Positions 9,768 through 18,010 are shown, counted from the first letter of the stretch. The stretch: 64,000 bases of DNA from Halanaerobium polyolivorans (GCF_020711195.1 NZ_JAJFAT010000005.1:1-64000); one strand, 5' to 3'. Notes: a model not told the origin generated them from the letters alone. Program-made: numbers and translations.

Positions 9768-10931
9768 TTAAAGTTCTCCTTTTATTTCAATTAACTTGCT
9801 TGCTTCTAAAGCCCTTTTTTCTGCATCACTCCGATTTTCAGCTAGAACACAGAGGTGACCCATTTTTCTTCCCGGTCTTGCCATCTTCTTATTATAGATG
9901 TGTACTTTAGCTCCCTTTACAGCAAGAGCAGCTTCTAAACCAAGAACCTTTGCTTTACCCTCGCTTCCACTACCTAAAATATTTCTCATGACCACAGGCC
10001 TCAAGAGAGTTGTCTCACCAAGTGGTAGAGAACTAATTGCTCTAATATGCTGTTCAAATTGTGAGGTCAAACAGGCTTCAATTGTATAATGACCAGAATT
10101 ATGGGGACGAGGTGCTATTTCATTAATTAGAAGCTCATCAGATTCAGTTACAAACATTTCTACACAAAACATCCCTATCCCAGTAAATACCTCTAAAACT
10201 TCAAAGGCTAATTTTTCAGCTTTTTCTTTTAAACCTGCTGCTAAAGAGGCAGGAACTTTTGTTTCATATAAAATATTATCTTTATGTAGATTTTCAGCTA
10301 TCGGAAAAACTTTCATTTCACCATTTAAAGCTCTACAGGCTAGAACAGATATCTCTTTTTTGAAGGGAATATACTTTTCTACCATTAATTTTGCTTTCGC
10401 TCCACCTAATTGCTGATAAGAGCTTTTAATTGCTTGAGGCTCTTCAATCACAATATTCCCTTTACCATCATAACCACCAGTACAACTTTTTAACATCAGA
10501 GGATATGAAAATTTTTGGGCTGCTTCTTTAATATCTTCTATACTGCTGACTTTTATAAACTGAGCTACTGGAATTTTATTCTGGCTTAACATATTTTTTT
10601 GATGAAATTTATTTTGAATTATTTCTAAACTTCTAGCGGTAGGATAAATTTTATAGCCTTCAGCTTCAAGATCTTTTAAAACTTCTACTCCTATGTGTTC
10701 AAATTCATATGTCAATACATCAGATTTATCAGCCAGTTTTCTAATAGCACTTTCATCATTAAAATCTGCTACAATATGCTCATCAGCAATACTATCAGCC
10801 GGACATTCTTTGGTGGGATCAAGAATAATAACATAAAAGCCCATTTTTTTTGCTTCTAAAATCATCATCTTACCAAGCTGTCCACCACCGATAATCCCTA
10901 TCTTTTCTTTGGTCTTATCTTTAATTTCCAT
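9768..10931 (-). CDS. purK: N5-carboxyaminoimidazole ribonucleotide synthetase
   Basis: ATP-grasp enzyme that carboxylates AIR with bicarbonate. 387 residues. The N-terminal GIIGGGQLGKMMILEAKKMG loop, the ATP-grasp lysine region LKSCTGGYDGKGN and the C-terminal NEIAPRPHNSGHYTIEA are all clear. The ATG at 10931 has TAGGAGG upstream. It lies between purD and purE, spaced 31 and 60 bases. Confidence 0.96.
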   Translation of the reverse strand: MEIKDKTKEKIGIIGGGQLGKMMILEAKKMGFYVIILDPTKECPADSIADEHIVADFNDESAIRKLADKSDVLTYEFEHIGVEVLKDLEAEGYKIYPTARSLEIIQNKFHQKNMLSQNKIPVAQFIKVSSIEDIKEAAQKFSYPLMLKSCTGGYDGKGNIVIEEPQAIKSSYQQLGGAKAKLMVEKYIPFKKEISVLACRALNGEMKVFPIAENLHKDNILYETKVPASLAAGLKEKAEKLAFEVLEVFTGIGMFCVEMFVTESDELLINEIAPRPHNSGHYTIEACLTSQFEQHIRAISSLPLGETTLLRPVVMRNILGSGSEGKAKVLGLEAALAVKGAKVHIYNKKMARPGRKMGHLCVLAENRSDAEKRALEASKLIEIKGEL

Positions 10932-10962
10932 TATAATCCTCCTAAAAATACAAAATTGCTAT

Positions 10963-12237
10963 TTAGACTCTCTGCAGAGCTTTATGACCTATATCGTGGC
11001 GAATATGAAAATCTTCAAAATGAATTTTTTCTACTCCTTGATATGCTTTTTTAATAACTTCTGCAAAGTCATCTGCTAAAGCAGTAACAGCTAAAACACG
11101 CCCACCATCAGTAAATAATTCTCCATCAACAGCTTTTGTACCTGCTTGAAAAACAATTAAGTCGTCTTTTTCTTCTACAGAATCTATCCCCGTAATCTTT
11201 TTGCCTTTTTCATATTCTACAGGATAACCACCAGAAGCCATAACAACACAAAGAGCTTTTTTAGTAGACCATTCTATTTTTAAATCTCCTAATTTATTTT
11301 CTAAAACTGCCTCTATTATATCTATTAAATCGCTTTTTAAAAGTGGGAGCACAACCTGAGCTTCAGGGTCTCCAAAGCGAACATTATATTCTAAAACTTT
11401 TGCTTTCCCCTTATTTATCATCAAGCCAAAATATATTATCCCCTTAAAATCAACCCCTTCTTTCTTGAGGGCTGCTAAGGTAGGCTCCATAATTTCTTCT
11501 TTTATTTCTGCCATCATTTTAGCATCTACAACAGGGGCTGGGGCATATGCTCCCATTCCACCTGTATTTGGTCCTTTATCTCCATCATAAGCTGGTTTAT
11601 GATCCTGGGAGGGAATCATAGGCACTATATTATCCCCATCACAAAATGACAAAATAGTTGCTTCTTCACCTTCTAAGTATTCTTCCACAACTATTTTTTC
11701 GCCTGCCTGACCAAATTTCTCATCAATCATAATTTTGTCAACAGCACTTAGAGCTTCTTCTAGCTGTTGAGCTACTATAACTCCTTTACCAGCTGCCAGT
11801 CCTTCTGCTTTAACTACTATTGGTGCTCCCTTTTCTTTAATATATTTTCTGGCTTTTTTAGGATCAGAAAAGCTCTTATATTCAGCTGTAGGAATATTAT
11901 ATTTCTGCATCAAATTTTTAGCAAAGACTTTACTGCTTTCTAATTGGGCAGCATCTTTTGTGGGACCAAAAACCTTGATGCCGTGTTCTTTAAATAAATC
12001 GACAATACCTGCAGCTAGAGGAGCTTCAGGCCCAACTATTGTTATGTCTATCTTTTCTTTAAGGGCAAATTCCAGTAAACCCTGATGATTACTTTCTTCA
12101 AAATCAAGATTTTCACCAAATATAGCAGTCCCTGGATTACCGGCTGCTGTATATAATTCATCAACCCTATTACTTTGAGAGAGCTTCCAAGCTAATGCGT
12201 TTTCTCTTCCACCACTTCCGATGAGAAGGATATTCAT
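10963..12237 (-). CDS. purD: Phosphoribosylamine-glycine ligase (GAR synthetase)
   Basis: ATP-grasp ligase joining glycine to phosphoribosylamine. The first gene of the operon. It begins MNILLIGSGGRENALAWKL and carries VVKAEGLAAGKGVIVA, DHKPAYDGDKGPNTGGMGA and EYNVRFGDPEAQV. The ATG at 12237 (424 residues) has AGGAG eight bases upstream; an upstream in-frame GTG at 12246 overlaps that site and is rejected. Expression is probably set by the tandem riboswitch in its leader. Confidence 0.97.
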   Translation of the reverse strand: MNILLIGSGGRENALAWKLSQSNRVDELYTAAGNPGTAIFGENLDFEESNHQGLLEFALKEKIDITIVGPEAPLAAGIVDLFKEHGIKVFGPTKDAAQLESSKVFAKNLMQKYNIPTAEYKSFSDPKKARKYIKEKGAPIVVKAEGLAAGKGVIVAQQLEEALSAVDKIMIDEKFGQAGEKIVVEEYLEGEEATILSFCDGDNIVPMIPSQDHKPAYDGDKGPNTGGMGAYAPAPVVDAKMMAEIKEEIMEPTLAALKKEGVDFKGIIYFGLMINKGKAKVLEYNVRFGDPEAQVVLPLLKSDLIDIIEAVLENKLGDLKIEWSTKKALCVVMASGGYPVEYEKGKKITGIDSVEEKDDLIVFQAGTKAVDGELFTDGGRVLAVTALADDFAEVIKKAYQGVEKIHFEDFHIRHDIGHKALQRV

Positions 12238-12312
12238 TCTATTCACTCCTAGTTTGATTTGTTCTCAGATACCCTAAAATAACTTTTAGAATAACTGGAT
12301 ATTTGTATCCTA

Positions 12313-12375
12313 ATAAAAAAGAGCCCAGGTCGGGAAGACTCTACATTAATTGAGTAGAACCTCCCCGCCTGGGCT
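12313..12375 (-). terminator. Riboswitch-controlled terminator upstream of purD
   Basis: Long GC-rich hairpin with arms AGCCCAGGCGGGGAGG and a matching CTTCCCGACCTGGGCT, an AT-rich loop, and six T. The 5' arm overlaps the conserved 3' end of the ykkC-type aptamer (AAAAGCCCAGGCGGGG). Folding of that aptamer would therefore prevent termination. Confidence 0.9.
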
Positions 12376-12455
12376 TTTATCCCTTCGGTGTGATATATCA
12401 ATATCTGTACCGCTCGGACCAGCCAGCAATAAGCTGCGGAAACCTAGGTACACTT
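12364..12455 (-). ncRNA. ykkC-family aptamer, PRPP type
   Basis: The leftward transcript holds ykkC-class landmarks in order: GUACCUAGGUUUCCGC, a small GCAGC/GCUG stem, GGCUGGUCCGAGCGGUAC, then ACACCGAAGGGAUAAAAGCC. The class contains guanidine, ppGpp and PRPP sensors that share this core. The position directly before a de novo purine operon and directly after a guanine aptamer points to the PRPP type. In that type ligand binding prevents terminator formation and turns expression on. I cannot separate the subtypes by sequence alone. Confidence 0.85.
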
Positions 12456-12526
12456 CCCTCATAGGCAAACTGTTTAAGGCAGTTCGGTAGAGACTTGTGA
12501 GCCATATTCTCACTATTATATGAGGT
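12456..12526 (-). ncRNA. Guanine (purine) riboswitch aptamer
   Basis: Read leftward, the three-way junction is complete. P1 is CCUCAUA/UAUGAGG, J1/2 is UAUAAU, and the P2 loop is AAUAUGG between GUGAG and CUCAC. J2/3 is AAGUCUCUACC, and the P3 loop CCUUAAA lies between GAACUG and CAGUUU. The ligand-pairing position before UAUGAG is C (complement of 12464), which selects guanine over adenine. It ends one base before the ykkC aptamer begins. Confidence 0.93.
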
Positions 12527-12554
12527 ACAAATTCAGTTTTTACTTTAGTTCATA

Positions 12555-12590
12555 CATGTCAATATTAACAGATGAATTTTAAGAAGTCAA
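12555..12590 (-). promoter_or_regulatory. SigA-type promoter of the purine operon
   Basis: TTGACT (12585-12590) and TAATAT (12562-12567) are separated by exactly 17 bases. The predicted transcript starts near 12555, about 30 bases before the guanine aptamer. Confidence 0.7.
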
Positions 12591-12609
12591 GCAGTAATAA
12601 AATTTTTAA

Positions 12610-13491
12610 TTATTCAGAAATCATGACAGGATCAATCCAGCTTTCTACTTTTTCTGTATTTTCGGAAACCCATCTTGCTGCAGCATCTGCCTCATCTTCA
12701 CCATCAGCTATCCAGGCCATAACCTCTCCTAATTCTTCGAAAGTCATTCTAAAATCATGGAAAAAGCTAACCACTTCTGGATGGCGCTGGGCCAGATCAG
12801 GGTTATGGAAAGTATAAACTCCTTCTGCTTCACCATAAACATTTTCTGGATCTTCTATGAATTTGAGATCAAATTCTGCAAATTTATAATGGGGCTGCCA
12901 ACCTGTTACTACAATCCACTCCTCATTTTCGATGGCAGATTCTAAAGAAGCAGTCATTGCTGGGCCACTACTTGTCATAAGATCAAAATCAAGTTCATAG
13001 TCATCTATTGCATCATGAGTAGCCTCCATTACTCCAGCACCTGGTTCAATTCCAGTAATAACTCCCTCAAATTTATCGCGATGTTCATTTAATTCTTCGA
13101 TAGAATCTATATCAACATATTCTGGAACAACAAGTCCAATCTTAGCTCCAACATAATTAGGGCCAGTTTTAATTATCTCTTGACCATATTCTTCTACATA
13201 ATTTTCGTGGGTAATAGGCAGCCAAACACCCATAAAAGCATCGATGTCTCCTTCAGCCAAAGCAGTATAAACTGGTCCAACTCCTACCATCGTCATTTCA
13301 ACATCATAACCCATTTTTTCTTCTAAAACTTCTTGAGCAACATAAGTCTCAGCGATAGTACCTGCCCAATTAACATAACCCAGCTTAATAGTACCTTCTT
13401 CCGCATTAAGATCTTCAGGCATTAACATGATTCCACTGATCAATAAGAGAACAATGAACAATGAAGCAAAAAGTGTACGAACATTCTTCAT
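12610..13491 (-). CDS. Glycine betaine/choline-type ABC substrate-binding protein
   Basis: OpuAC/ProX-type periplasmic binding protein of 293 residues for quaternary-amine osmolytes. The signal peptide (1-30, ending LNA) has no lipobox cysteine, so the mature protein is probably soluble in a periplasm. Trp residues in VNWAGTIAETYVAQ, GVWLPITHENY and TGWQPHYKF are where this family builds its aromatic ligand cage. No permease or ATPase gene accompanies it here, so it must work with a transporter encoded elsewhere. The ATG at 13491 has AGGGAGG upstream. Osmolyte uptake would suit a halophile, which is inference. Confidence 0.88.
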   Translation of the reverse strand: MKNVRTLFASLFIVLLLISGIMLMPEDLNAEEGTIKLGYVNWAGTIAETYVAQEVLEEKMGYDVEMTMVGVGPVYTALAEGDIDAFMGVWLPITHENYVEEYGQEIIKTGPNYVGAKIGLVVPEYVDIDSIEELNEHRDKFEGVITGIEPGAGVMEATHDAIDDYELDFDLMTSSGPAMTASLESAIENEEWIVVTGWQPHYKFAEFDLKFIEDPENVYGEAEGVYTFHNPDLAQRHPEVVSFFHDFRMTFEELGEVMAWIADGEDEADAAARWVSENTEKVESWIDPVMISE

Positions 13492-13613
13492 AGTTTAAAT
13501 TACCTCCCTGTTATTTTCTGATATAGGTTATTTAACTTTGAAAAAGATTCATGACTTATTAGCTATTATATAATCATTTTTTCTTTAATATACTCTTCTT
13601 TGCTTTTATAGCC

Positions 13614-13648
13614 ATTTATTATTATAACAAAGTCTAAGCTAATATCAA
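13614..13648 (-). promoter_or_regulatory. Promoter of the betaine-binding protein gene
   Basis: TTGATA (13643-13648) and TATAAT (13621-13626) are separated by 16 bases. The predicted leader to the ATG at 13491 is about 120 bases, with no recognised structure. Confidence 0.6.
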
Positions 13649-13649
13649 G

Positions 13650-13790
13650 TTATTTTTCTTTTAAATTTTCAGTTAAAAATTTTGGCTCAAAAACTAATCC
13701 TAAGGCAGGGGGGATAATTAGTACAGCTAACAAACAGCTAGCAATTGAGATAGTAGGTAAAAAGGCAAAAGTCGGATTATAGTCTTTAAT
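13650..13790 (-). pseudogene. Remnant of a membrane protein gene (C-terminal tail)
   Basis: A 46-codon open stretch without an ATG start reads YNPTFAFLPTISIASCLLAV, then LIIPPALGLVFEPKF and ends NLKEK before TAA at 13650. It looks like the last transmembrane helix and cytoplasmic tail of a polytopic transporter, but is too short to assign to a family. A stop codon lies directly upstream in frame. It occupies part of the 375-base gap between the betaine-binding protein and the sugar dehydrogenase. Confidence 0.35.
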
Positions 13791-13811
13791 TTAATATTTG
13801 TTAAATACTTT

Positions 13812-13857
13812 TTAACTTTTCAATTTCAAATCTGCTATAATAATTAAAAGAGGAGGT
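13812..13857 (+). promoter_or_regulatory. Promoter and ribosome binding site of the sugar dehydrogenase gene
   Basis: TTAACT (13812-13817) and TATAAT (13836-13841) are 18 bases apart. AGGAGGT at 13851-13857 precedes the ATG at 13867. Confidence 0.6.
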
Positions 13858-13866
13858 ATTTCTGAT

Positions 13867-15015
13867 ATGAAAAAAGTTATTATACCACTGATGATAATTT
13901 TTCTTTTAATGAGCGGTGTTTCAATTGTTAGGGCAGAGATTAGAGTTGGCGATTTCCCTCAAGAGGTTGCAGAGCAATTTTTAAAAGAACCTGATGGTGT
14001 AATTGTTGAAAGTTGGGTGGAAAATCTTAATATCCCCTGGGAATTAGTATTTATGAATGAAGAAAGAGCTTTAGTCTCTGAAAGAGATGGCAGAATCAGA
14101 TTAATAGAATCAGGAGTGCTTCAAACAGAACCATACTTAGAAATAGAACTTACTGCAGTTGGTGAAGGTGGTTTAATGGGTATGGCTCTTCATCCAGATT
14201 ATCCTGATAAAAATTATTTATATATTATGTATACCTATAGAGATGCTGATGGGGATGTTTTAAATAGAGTTTCTAGATTTAATGCAAAAGAAGATAGTGC
14301 TAAAAATGAAGAAATATTAATCGAAGCAATACCCGGTGGTAGAAATCATAATGGTGGTAGAATTGCTTTTGGAGCAGATGGAATGCTTTATATAACAACT
14401 GGTGACAGTTGGAACAGAGAAATTTCTCAGGATTTAAACAATCTCGGTGGCAAAATTCTACGTTTAACTCCTGAAGGCAATGTCCCAGAAGATAATCCTT
14501 ATGCTAATTCACCAGTTTACAGTCTGGGCCACCGTAACCCCCAGGGGCTTGCCTGGCATCCGGAAACAAATGATCTTTTTATTTCCGATCATGGTCCCTC
14601 TGGCGAAGATGGTCTAAGAGCTAAAGATAGAATTAAGCAGGTTAACCCCGGTGATAATTTTGGCTGGCCAGAAAAAATCGGCTATTTTGAAGATGGAGAA
14701 TATGCCAATCCTCTAATTATGTGGGAAGATGCTGTTCCTCCTTCTGGAATGACTTTTTATGAAGGGGATCTCTATGTTGCTACTCTGCGCAGCCAGGCCT
14801 TAATTAAAATTACTTTTGAAAATAATGAAGATTATCACCTAGAAAGTATAGAAAGATGGTTTACAGAAAAAGATGGTCCTTCTACTTTCGGCAGATTAAG
14901 AACTGCTGTAAAAGGACCAGATGGATATCTATACCTTCTGACAAGCAATAGAGATGGTAGAGGTAATCCGATCACCGAAGATGATAGAATAATTCGCTTA
15001 AAAATAGAAGATTAA
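13867..15015 (+). CDS. Secreted glucose/sorbosone dehydrogenase family protein (PQQ-type beta-propeller)
   Basis: 382 residues. A signal peptide (1-23, ending VRA) precedes a soluble beta-propeller of the GSDH family, whose known members oxidise aldoses with PQQ. Visible signatures are ENLNIPWELVFMNEERALV, GGLMGMALHPDYP, GRNHNGGRIAFGADGMLYIT, GHRNPQGLAWHP, SDHGPSGEDG and NPGDNFGWPE. The His of RNHNGG and the Arg-Asn of GHRNPQG are at the places used for cofactor and calcium in known enzymes. An anaerobe may lack PQQ, so substrate and cofactor are open. The gene is monocistronic with its own promoter and terminator. Confidence 0.85.
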   Translation: MKKVIIPLMIIFLLMSGVSIVRAEIRVGDFPQEVAEQFLKEPDGVIVESWVENLNIPWELVFMNEERALVSERDGRIRLIESGVLQTEPYLEIELTAVGEGGLMGMALHPDYPDKNYLYIMYTYRDADGDVLNRVSRFNAKEDSAKNEEILIEAIPGGRNHNGGRIAFGADGMLYITTGDSWNREISQDLNNLGGKILRLTPEGNVPEDNPYANSPVYSLGHRNPQGLAWHPETNDLFISDHGPSGEDGLRAKDRIKQVNPGDNFGWPEKIGYFEDGEYANPLIMWEDAVPPSGMTFYEGDLYVATLRSQALIKITFENNEDYHLESIERWFTEKDGPSTFGRLRTAVKGPDGYLYLLTSNRDGRGNPITEDDRIIRLKIED

Positions 15016-15028
15016 AGTTTTATTTATC

Positions 15029-15068
15029 AGACTGCAGATTTGCAAATTTATTACTCTGCAGTCTTTTT
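15029..15068 (+). terminator. Terminator of the sugar dehydrogenase gene
   Basis: Perfect ten-pair arms AGACTGCAGA and TCTGCAGTCT followed by a run of T. It lies between two converging genes. Confidence 0.85.
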
Positions 15069-16211
15069 TTATTTAAAAAGTTTTGTTTTAATTGTTTTGA
15101 AATCTATTTCTATGGTAAAAAGCCAGGCAGCAAATAAAGTCGTTATAGGTGCTACTAATACTATACCGATACTCCCTACCAAGATTCTTAATATCTCTGA
15201 AACTATAATTCTCAGATTAAAAATTCTTCTATATGTTGTTGTTCTTGTCATAAATGCCATCATCAAAGTTAAATAACCACCTGAATAAGCTAACAACAAG
15301 GTTGTTGTCATTGTTCCAATTACATCACTACCTACATTAAACCCGGATTTTATCAAAGCTTTCATCTCTATATCTGGTCTTTGAGCTTGAAGTTCTTTAA
15401 TTGTAGTTGCCATATCCATAGCTATATCCATAGCAGCTCCAGATGAACCGATTACAACTGCTGCAAAAAATATATCTCTCACATTGAGATGCATATAGCC
15501 TCCCGCTAATAATTCCCCTACATAAGGAGAAGACATCCCATCTAAAGCAAGCATTGAACCAAAAAACATGGTCAAGCCAATAGTTATAAATAAGCTGCAG
15601 GTTGTACCAAAAAATGCAGATAGACCTTTTTTAGTAAAACCAGCTATAGAAAATAAGATTAGTGCAGACAATATCGCCAAAATAAAGGCCGTAAATAAGA
15701 GAGGATTTAGTCCATTTATTAAACCTGGGATTAATACTCTCCAAATTAAAACTATACTGGCAATAAAAGAAAATAATGCTTTCAAACCAATATAACCTGC
15801 ATATAATAATAGCAGAACTATAAAAACCCCAAGCAATATTAATAGCCAACCCTGCCTGTAGACATCTAAAGCTAAAGCAGAAGCTATTTGACCATCTTCT
15901 GTTTCAGATATTGCAACAAGAATTTCATCACCTTTTTCAAAACGATAATCCCAGCCTAAATTACCTGTTAGATTATTAGCAGCAGTTACAACTTCTCCAC
16001 TAAATTTACCTTCCTTTATTTCTACTCTTACTCTTTGAACACCTATTCTAGAAATCCCTACCCCTCTAACATCACGATCATCAACTTCTAAAACATGAGC
16101 TCTAAATTCTCTACTATTATCATCTATAACATTTAAATTATTTATTAATAAAAATAAAAATGTAATAATTATAATTGCTAAAACTAACCTTTTAATTGTT
16201 TTTTTCTGCAT
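15069..16211 (-). CDS. YibE/F-like integral membrane protein
   Basis: 380 residues with an N-terminal transmembrane anchor (about 8-27), an extracytoplasmic beta-rich segment (30-120), then seven or so hydrophobic helices to residue 370. The segment GSSGAAMDIAMDMATTIKEL, followed by GFNVGSDVIGTMTTTLLLAY, is the YibE/F hallmark. The biochemical role of this family is not established. Spaced about 100 bases behind the alkaline phosphatase gene with a terminator between, so probably separately expressed. The ATG at 16211 follows TGGAGG. Confidence 0.85.
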   Translation of the reverse strand: MQKKTIKRLVLAIIIITFLFLLINNLNVIDDNSREFRAHVLEVDDRDVRGVGISRIGVQRVRVEIKEGKFSGEVVTAANNLTGNLGWDYRFEKGDEILVAISETEDGQIASALALDVYRQGWLLILLGVFIVLLLLYAGYIGLKALFSFIASIVLIWRVLIPGLINGLNPLLFTAFILAILSALILFSIAGFTKKGLSAFFGTTCSLFITIGLTMFFGSMLALDGMSSPYVGELLAGGYMHLNVRDIFFAAVVIGSSGAAMDIAMDMATTIKELQAQRPDIEMKALIKSGFNVGSDVIGTMTTTLLLAYSGGYLTLMMAFMTRTTTYRRIFNLRIIVSEILRILVGSIGIVLVAPITTLFAAWLFTIEIDFKTIKTKLFK

Positions 16212-16238
16212 TTATTTACCTCCAGAAAAATATAAATA

Positions 16239-16266
16239 ACAGGTGAGGCTAGATAACCCCACCTGT
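16239..16266 (-). terminator. Terminator of the alkaline phosphatase gene
   Basis: Leftward hairpin with arms ACAGGTG and CACCTGT and a U-rich tail (TATTTATATTTTT). Confidence 0.75.
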
Positions 16267-16312
16267 ATAGTTACTTGATCATATTTAATCAATTCAGTTA
16301 CAAGAAATATTT

Positions 16313-17857
16313 TTACAGTGCTGGAACTTCAACATCTAACTCTAAGCCTAAAATAGCAGCTGTTAATTGTCCTACATCTGTATTATCAAGAGCACCATCA
16401 AAGTATTCTGCATTCACACCATGGGCAGCCATCGGTATAGTTGAACCTGTATGTGAAGAAGTACTCCAACCAATTTTTGATCTTCTTGATGTAATATGAG
16501 CAATTGTTGCCTGGGTAGGGCTAATCCAAGGTGCTTGTGGCCAATAAGCTCCAAAGTCCGCTACATCTGCTTCTACACCTTCTGCGTCTTCTAAATCCAT
16601 TGCATTTTCAAGCATTTCTATTTCAAAATCTTTTAGATCATCTATGCCAAAGATATTTTCCATATCAGCAAAAAGTTGATCTCTATCTCCTGTATAAGCA
16701 AAACCTTCTTCTACTGAACCTTGAACTCTTGTCACAGGTTCTAAGTCTAAGAAATAGTCATACTCCATACCTTCACAATTGTTTAAGGATAATCCACCAG
16801 TTTCGTGGTCACCAACAACAATAATTAAGGTTTCATCAGGATATTGTTCATAAAAATCTAATGCTACTGCGATTGAATCATCAAAAGCTAAGGTATCATA
16901 AATTGTACCTGCAACATCATTATTGTGAGCTGCATGGTCAATTCTGCCACCCTCTACCATTACAATAAATCCATTGTCATTAGCTGTTAAAGCTTCGATT
17001 CCTTTTTCAGTTAATTCAGCTAAACTAGGCTCTTCTGAGTCAACTCTATCGATCTCATATTGCATATGTGTCCGGTTTGGAGTATATAGTATTTTACTGT
17101 CAGCACTTGGTTGATAATCTCTAAAACTTTGGGTATCTTCTGCTGATCTAAAGACTGCATAACCAGCTTCTTCATATTCTCTAAAGAGATCTCTATCATC
17201 TTCTCTACTTGAACCTTCAACTGTTTGTGGCAAGAAGTGTCTGTATCCTCCACCAGCTAAAAAGTCAATATTATTTTCTAAATACTGTTCTGCAATTTCA
17301 TTTTCCATACTTCTATCAAGAACGTTAGCACCAAAAGCACCAGGAGTAGCATGAGTAACTCTTGCTGTAGAAATTAAACCTGTATTCATACCCTGTTTGT
17401 TAGCAGCTAATAATACAGTTTCTAATGGATTACCATCTGGATCAACAGATATTGCATTTCTGGATGTTTTAATACCAGTTGCTAGAGCTGTTGCAGTCTG
17501 ACCTGAACCAGGTACTATAGTATCTGAACCTGTAGTTCTAGTTGACCCATGTACATCTAGCTGATGCATTGTTAAGCGATCACCAGGTTCTTCAGCTTCA
17601 TGATCAATAAAACTTTCTCCCATATCTTCATAGCTATGAGTAACTTCTTCTTTATTTTCAAATTGAGTGTAAAATTCTGCTAAAGTAGTATGAGCACTTG
17701 CCATACCATCACCAATAAAATAAAAGACATATTTTGGACTTTCAGCCTGAGCAACAGTGCCATTAGCAAAAGCTGCACTTCCCATCATAAAAGTAACAAA
17801 TAAAACTAAAACTAAAAGACTTAATATTTTTTTCTTCCCAAATAAAGCTTTACACAT
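16313..17857 (-). CDS. Secreted alkaline phosphatase
   Basis: 514 residues. Signal peptide to about residue 31 (AAFA) then the alkaline phosphatase fold. Metal ligands are recognisable in YFIGDGMA, VEGGRIDHAAHNND, VVGDHETGGL and SSHTGSTIPMAAHG. The phosphate-binding Arg lies in ISTARVTHATPGAF. The usual DSA-x-x-T/S-A-T nucleophile motif reads PGSGQTATALATG here: the Ser is kept but the preceding Asp is Gly. Hydrolyses phosphomonoesters outside the membrane to supply phosphate. The ATG at 17857 follows AGGGGGA. A sigma-54-type promoter lies about 130 bases upstream, next to a sigma-54 regulator gene. Confidence 0.93.
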   Translation of the reverse strand: MCKALFGKKKILSLLVLVLFVTFMMGSAAFANGTVAQAESPKYVFYFIGDGMASAHTTLAEFYTQFENKEEVTHSYEDMGESFIDHEAEEPGDRLTMHQLDVHGSTRTTGSDTIVPGSGQTATALATGIKTSRNAISVDPDGNPLETVLLAANKQGMNTGLISTARVTHATPGAFGANVLDRSMENEIAEQYLENNIDFLAGGGYRHFLPQTVEGSSREDDRDLFREYEEAGYAVFRSAEDTQSFRDYQPSADSKILYTPNRTHMQYEIDRVDSEEPSLAELTEKGIEALTANDNGFIVMVEGGRIDHAAHNNDVAGTIYDTLAFDDSIAVALDFYEQYPDETLIIVVGDHETGGLSLNNCEGMEYDYFLDLEPVTRVQGSVEEGFAYTGDRDQLFADMENIFGIDDLKDFEIEMLENAMDLEDAEGVEADVADFGAYWPQAPWISPTQATIAHITSRRSKIGWSTSSHTGSTIPMAAHGVNAEYFDGALDNTDVGQLTAAILGLELDVEVPAL

Positions 17858-17983
17858 TTGTAAATCCCCCTAATAGTATTTTAATGATTCTTGAATTAAA
17901 GTATTGACAAAACTTCTTTCTTCTTCCCCCCTTTAGATAATAAATATTTTAAATTTTTTGCTGAGCTTCTCAACTTCAGCTGT

Positions 17984-18010
17984 CTATATAAATTGCAATT
18001 ATCATTCCAG
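17984..18010 (-). promoter_or_regulatory. Candidate sigma-54 promoter of the alkaline phosphatase gene
   Basis: Leftward sequence CTGGAATGATAATTGCA has GG (18007-18008) and GC (17995-17996) with the required ten bases between, and a perfect TTGCA -12 element. The -24 element is only partly conserved (TGGAAT against TGGCAC). A small inverted repeat GCTGA/TCAGC lies just downstream in the leader. The rest of the 349-base gap holds the terminator of the regulator gene and AT-rich sequence. Confidence 0.5.

Noticed and set aside
12364-12455. Guanidine or ppGpp riboswitch instead of PRPP type
   Set aside because: The ykkC core is shared, but the guanine aptamer in tandem and the purine operon downstream favour PRPP. 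Sequence alone does not exclude the others.
17850-17866. Operator-like TTTACAAATGTGTAAA over the alkaline phosphatase start codon
   Set aside because: The arms match the 55 kb palindromes, but the spacer is four rather than two bases and it lies over the start codon. Probably chance in AT-rich DNA.
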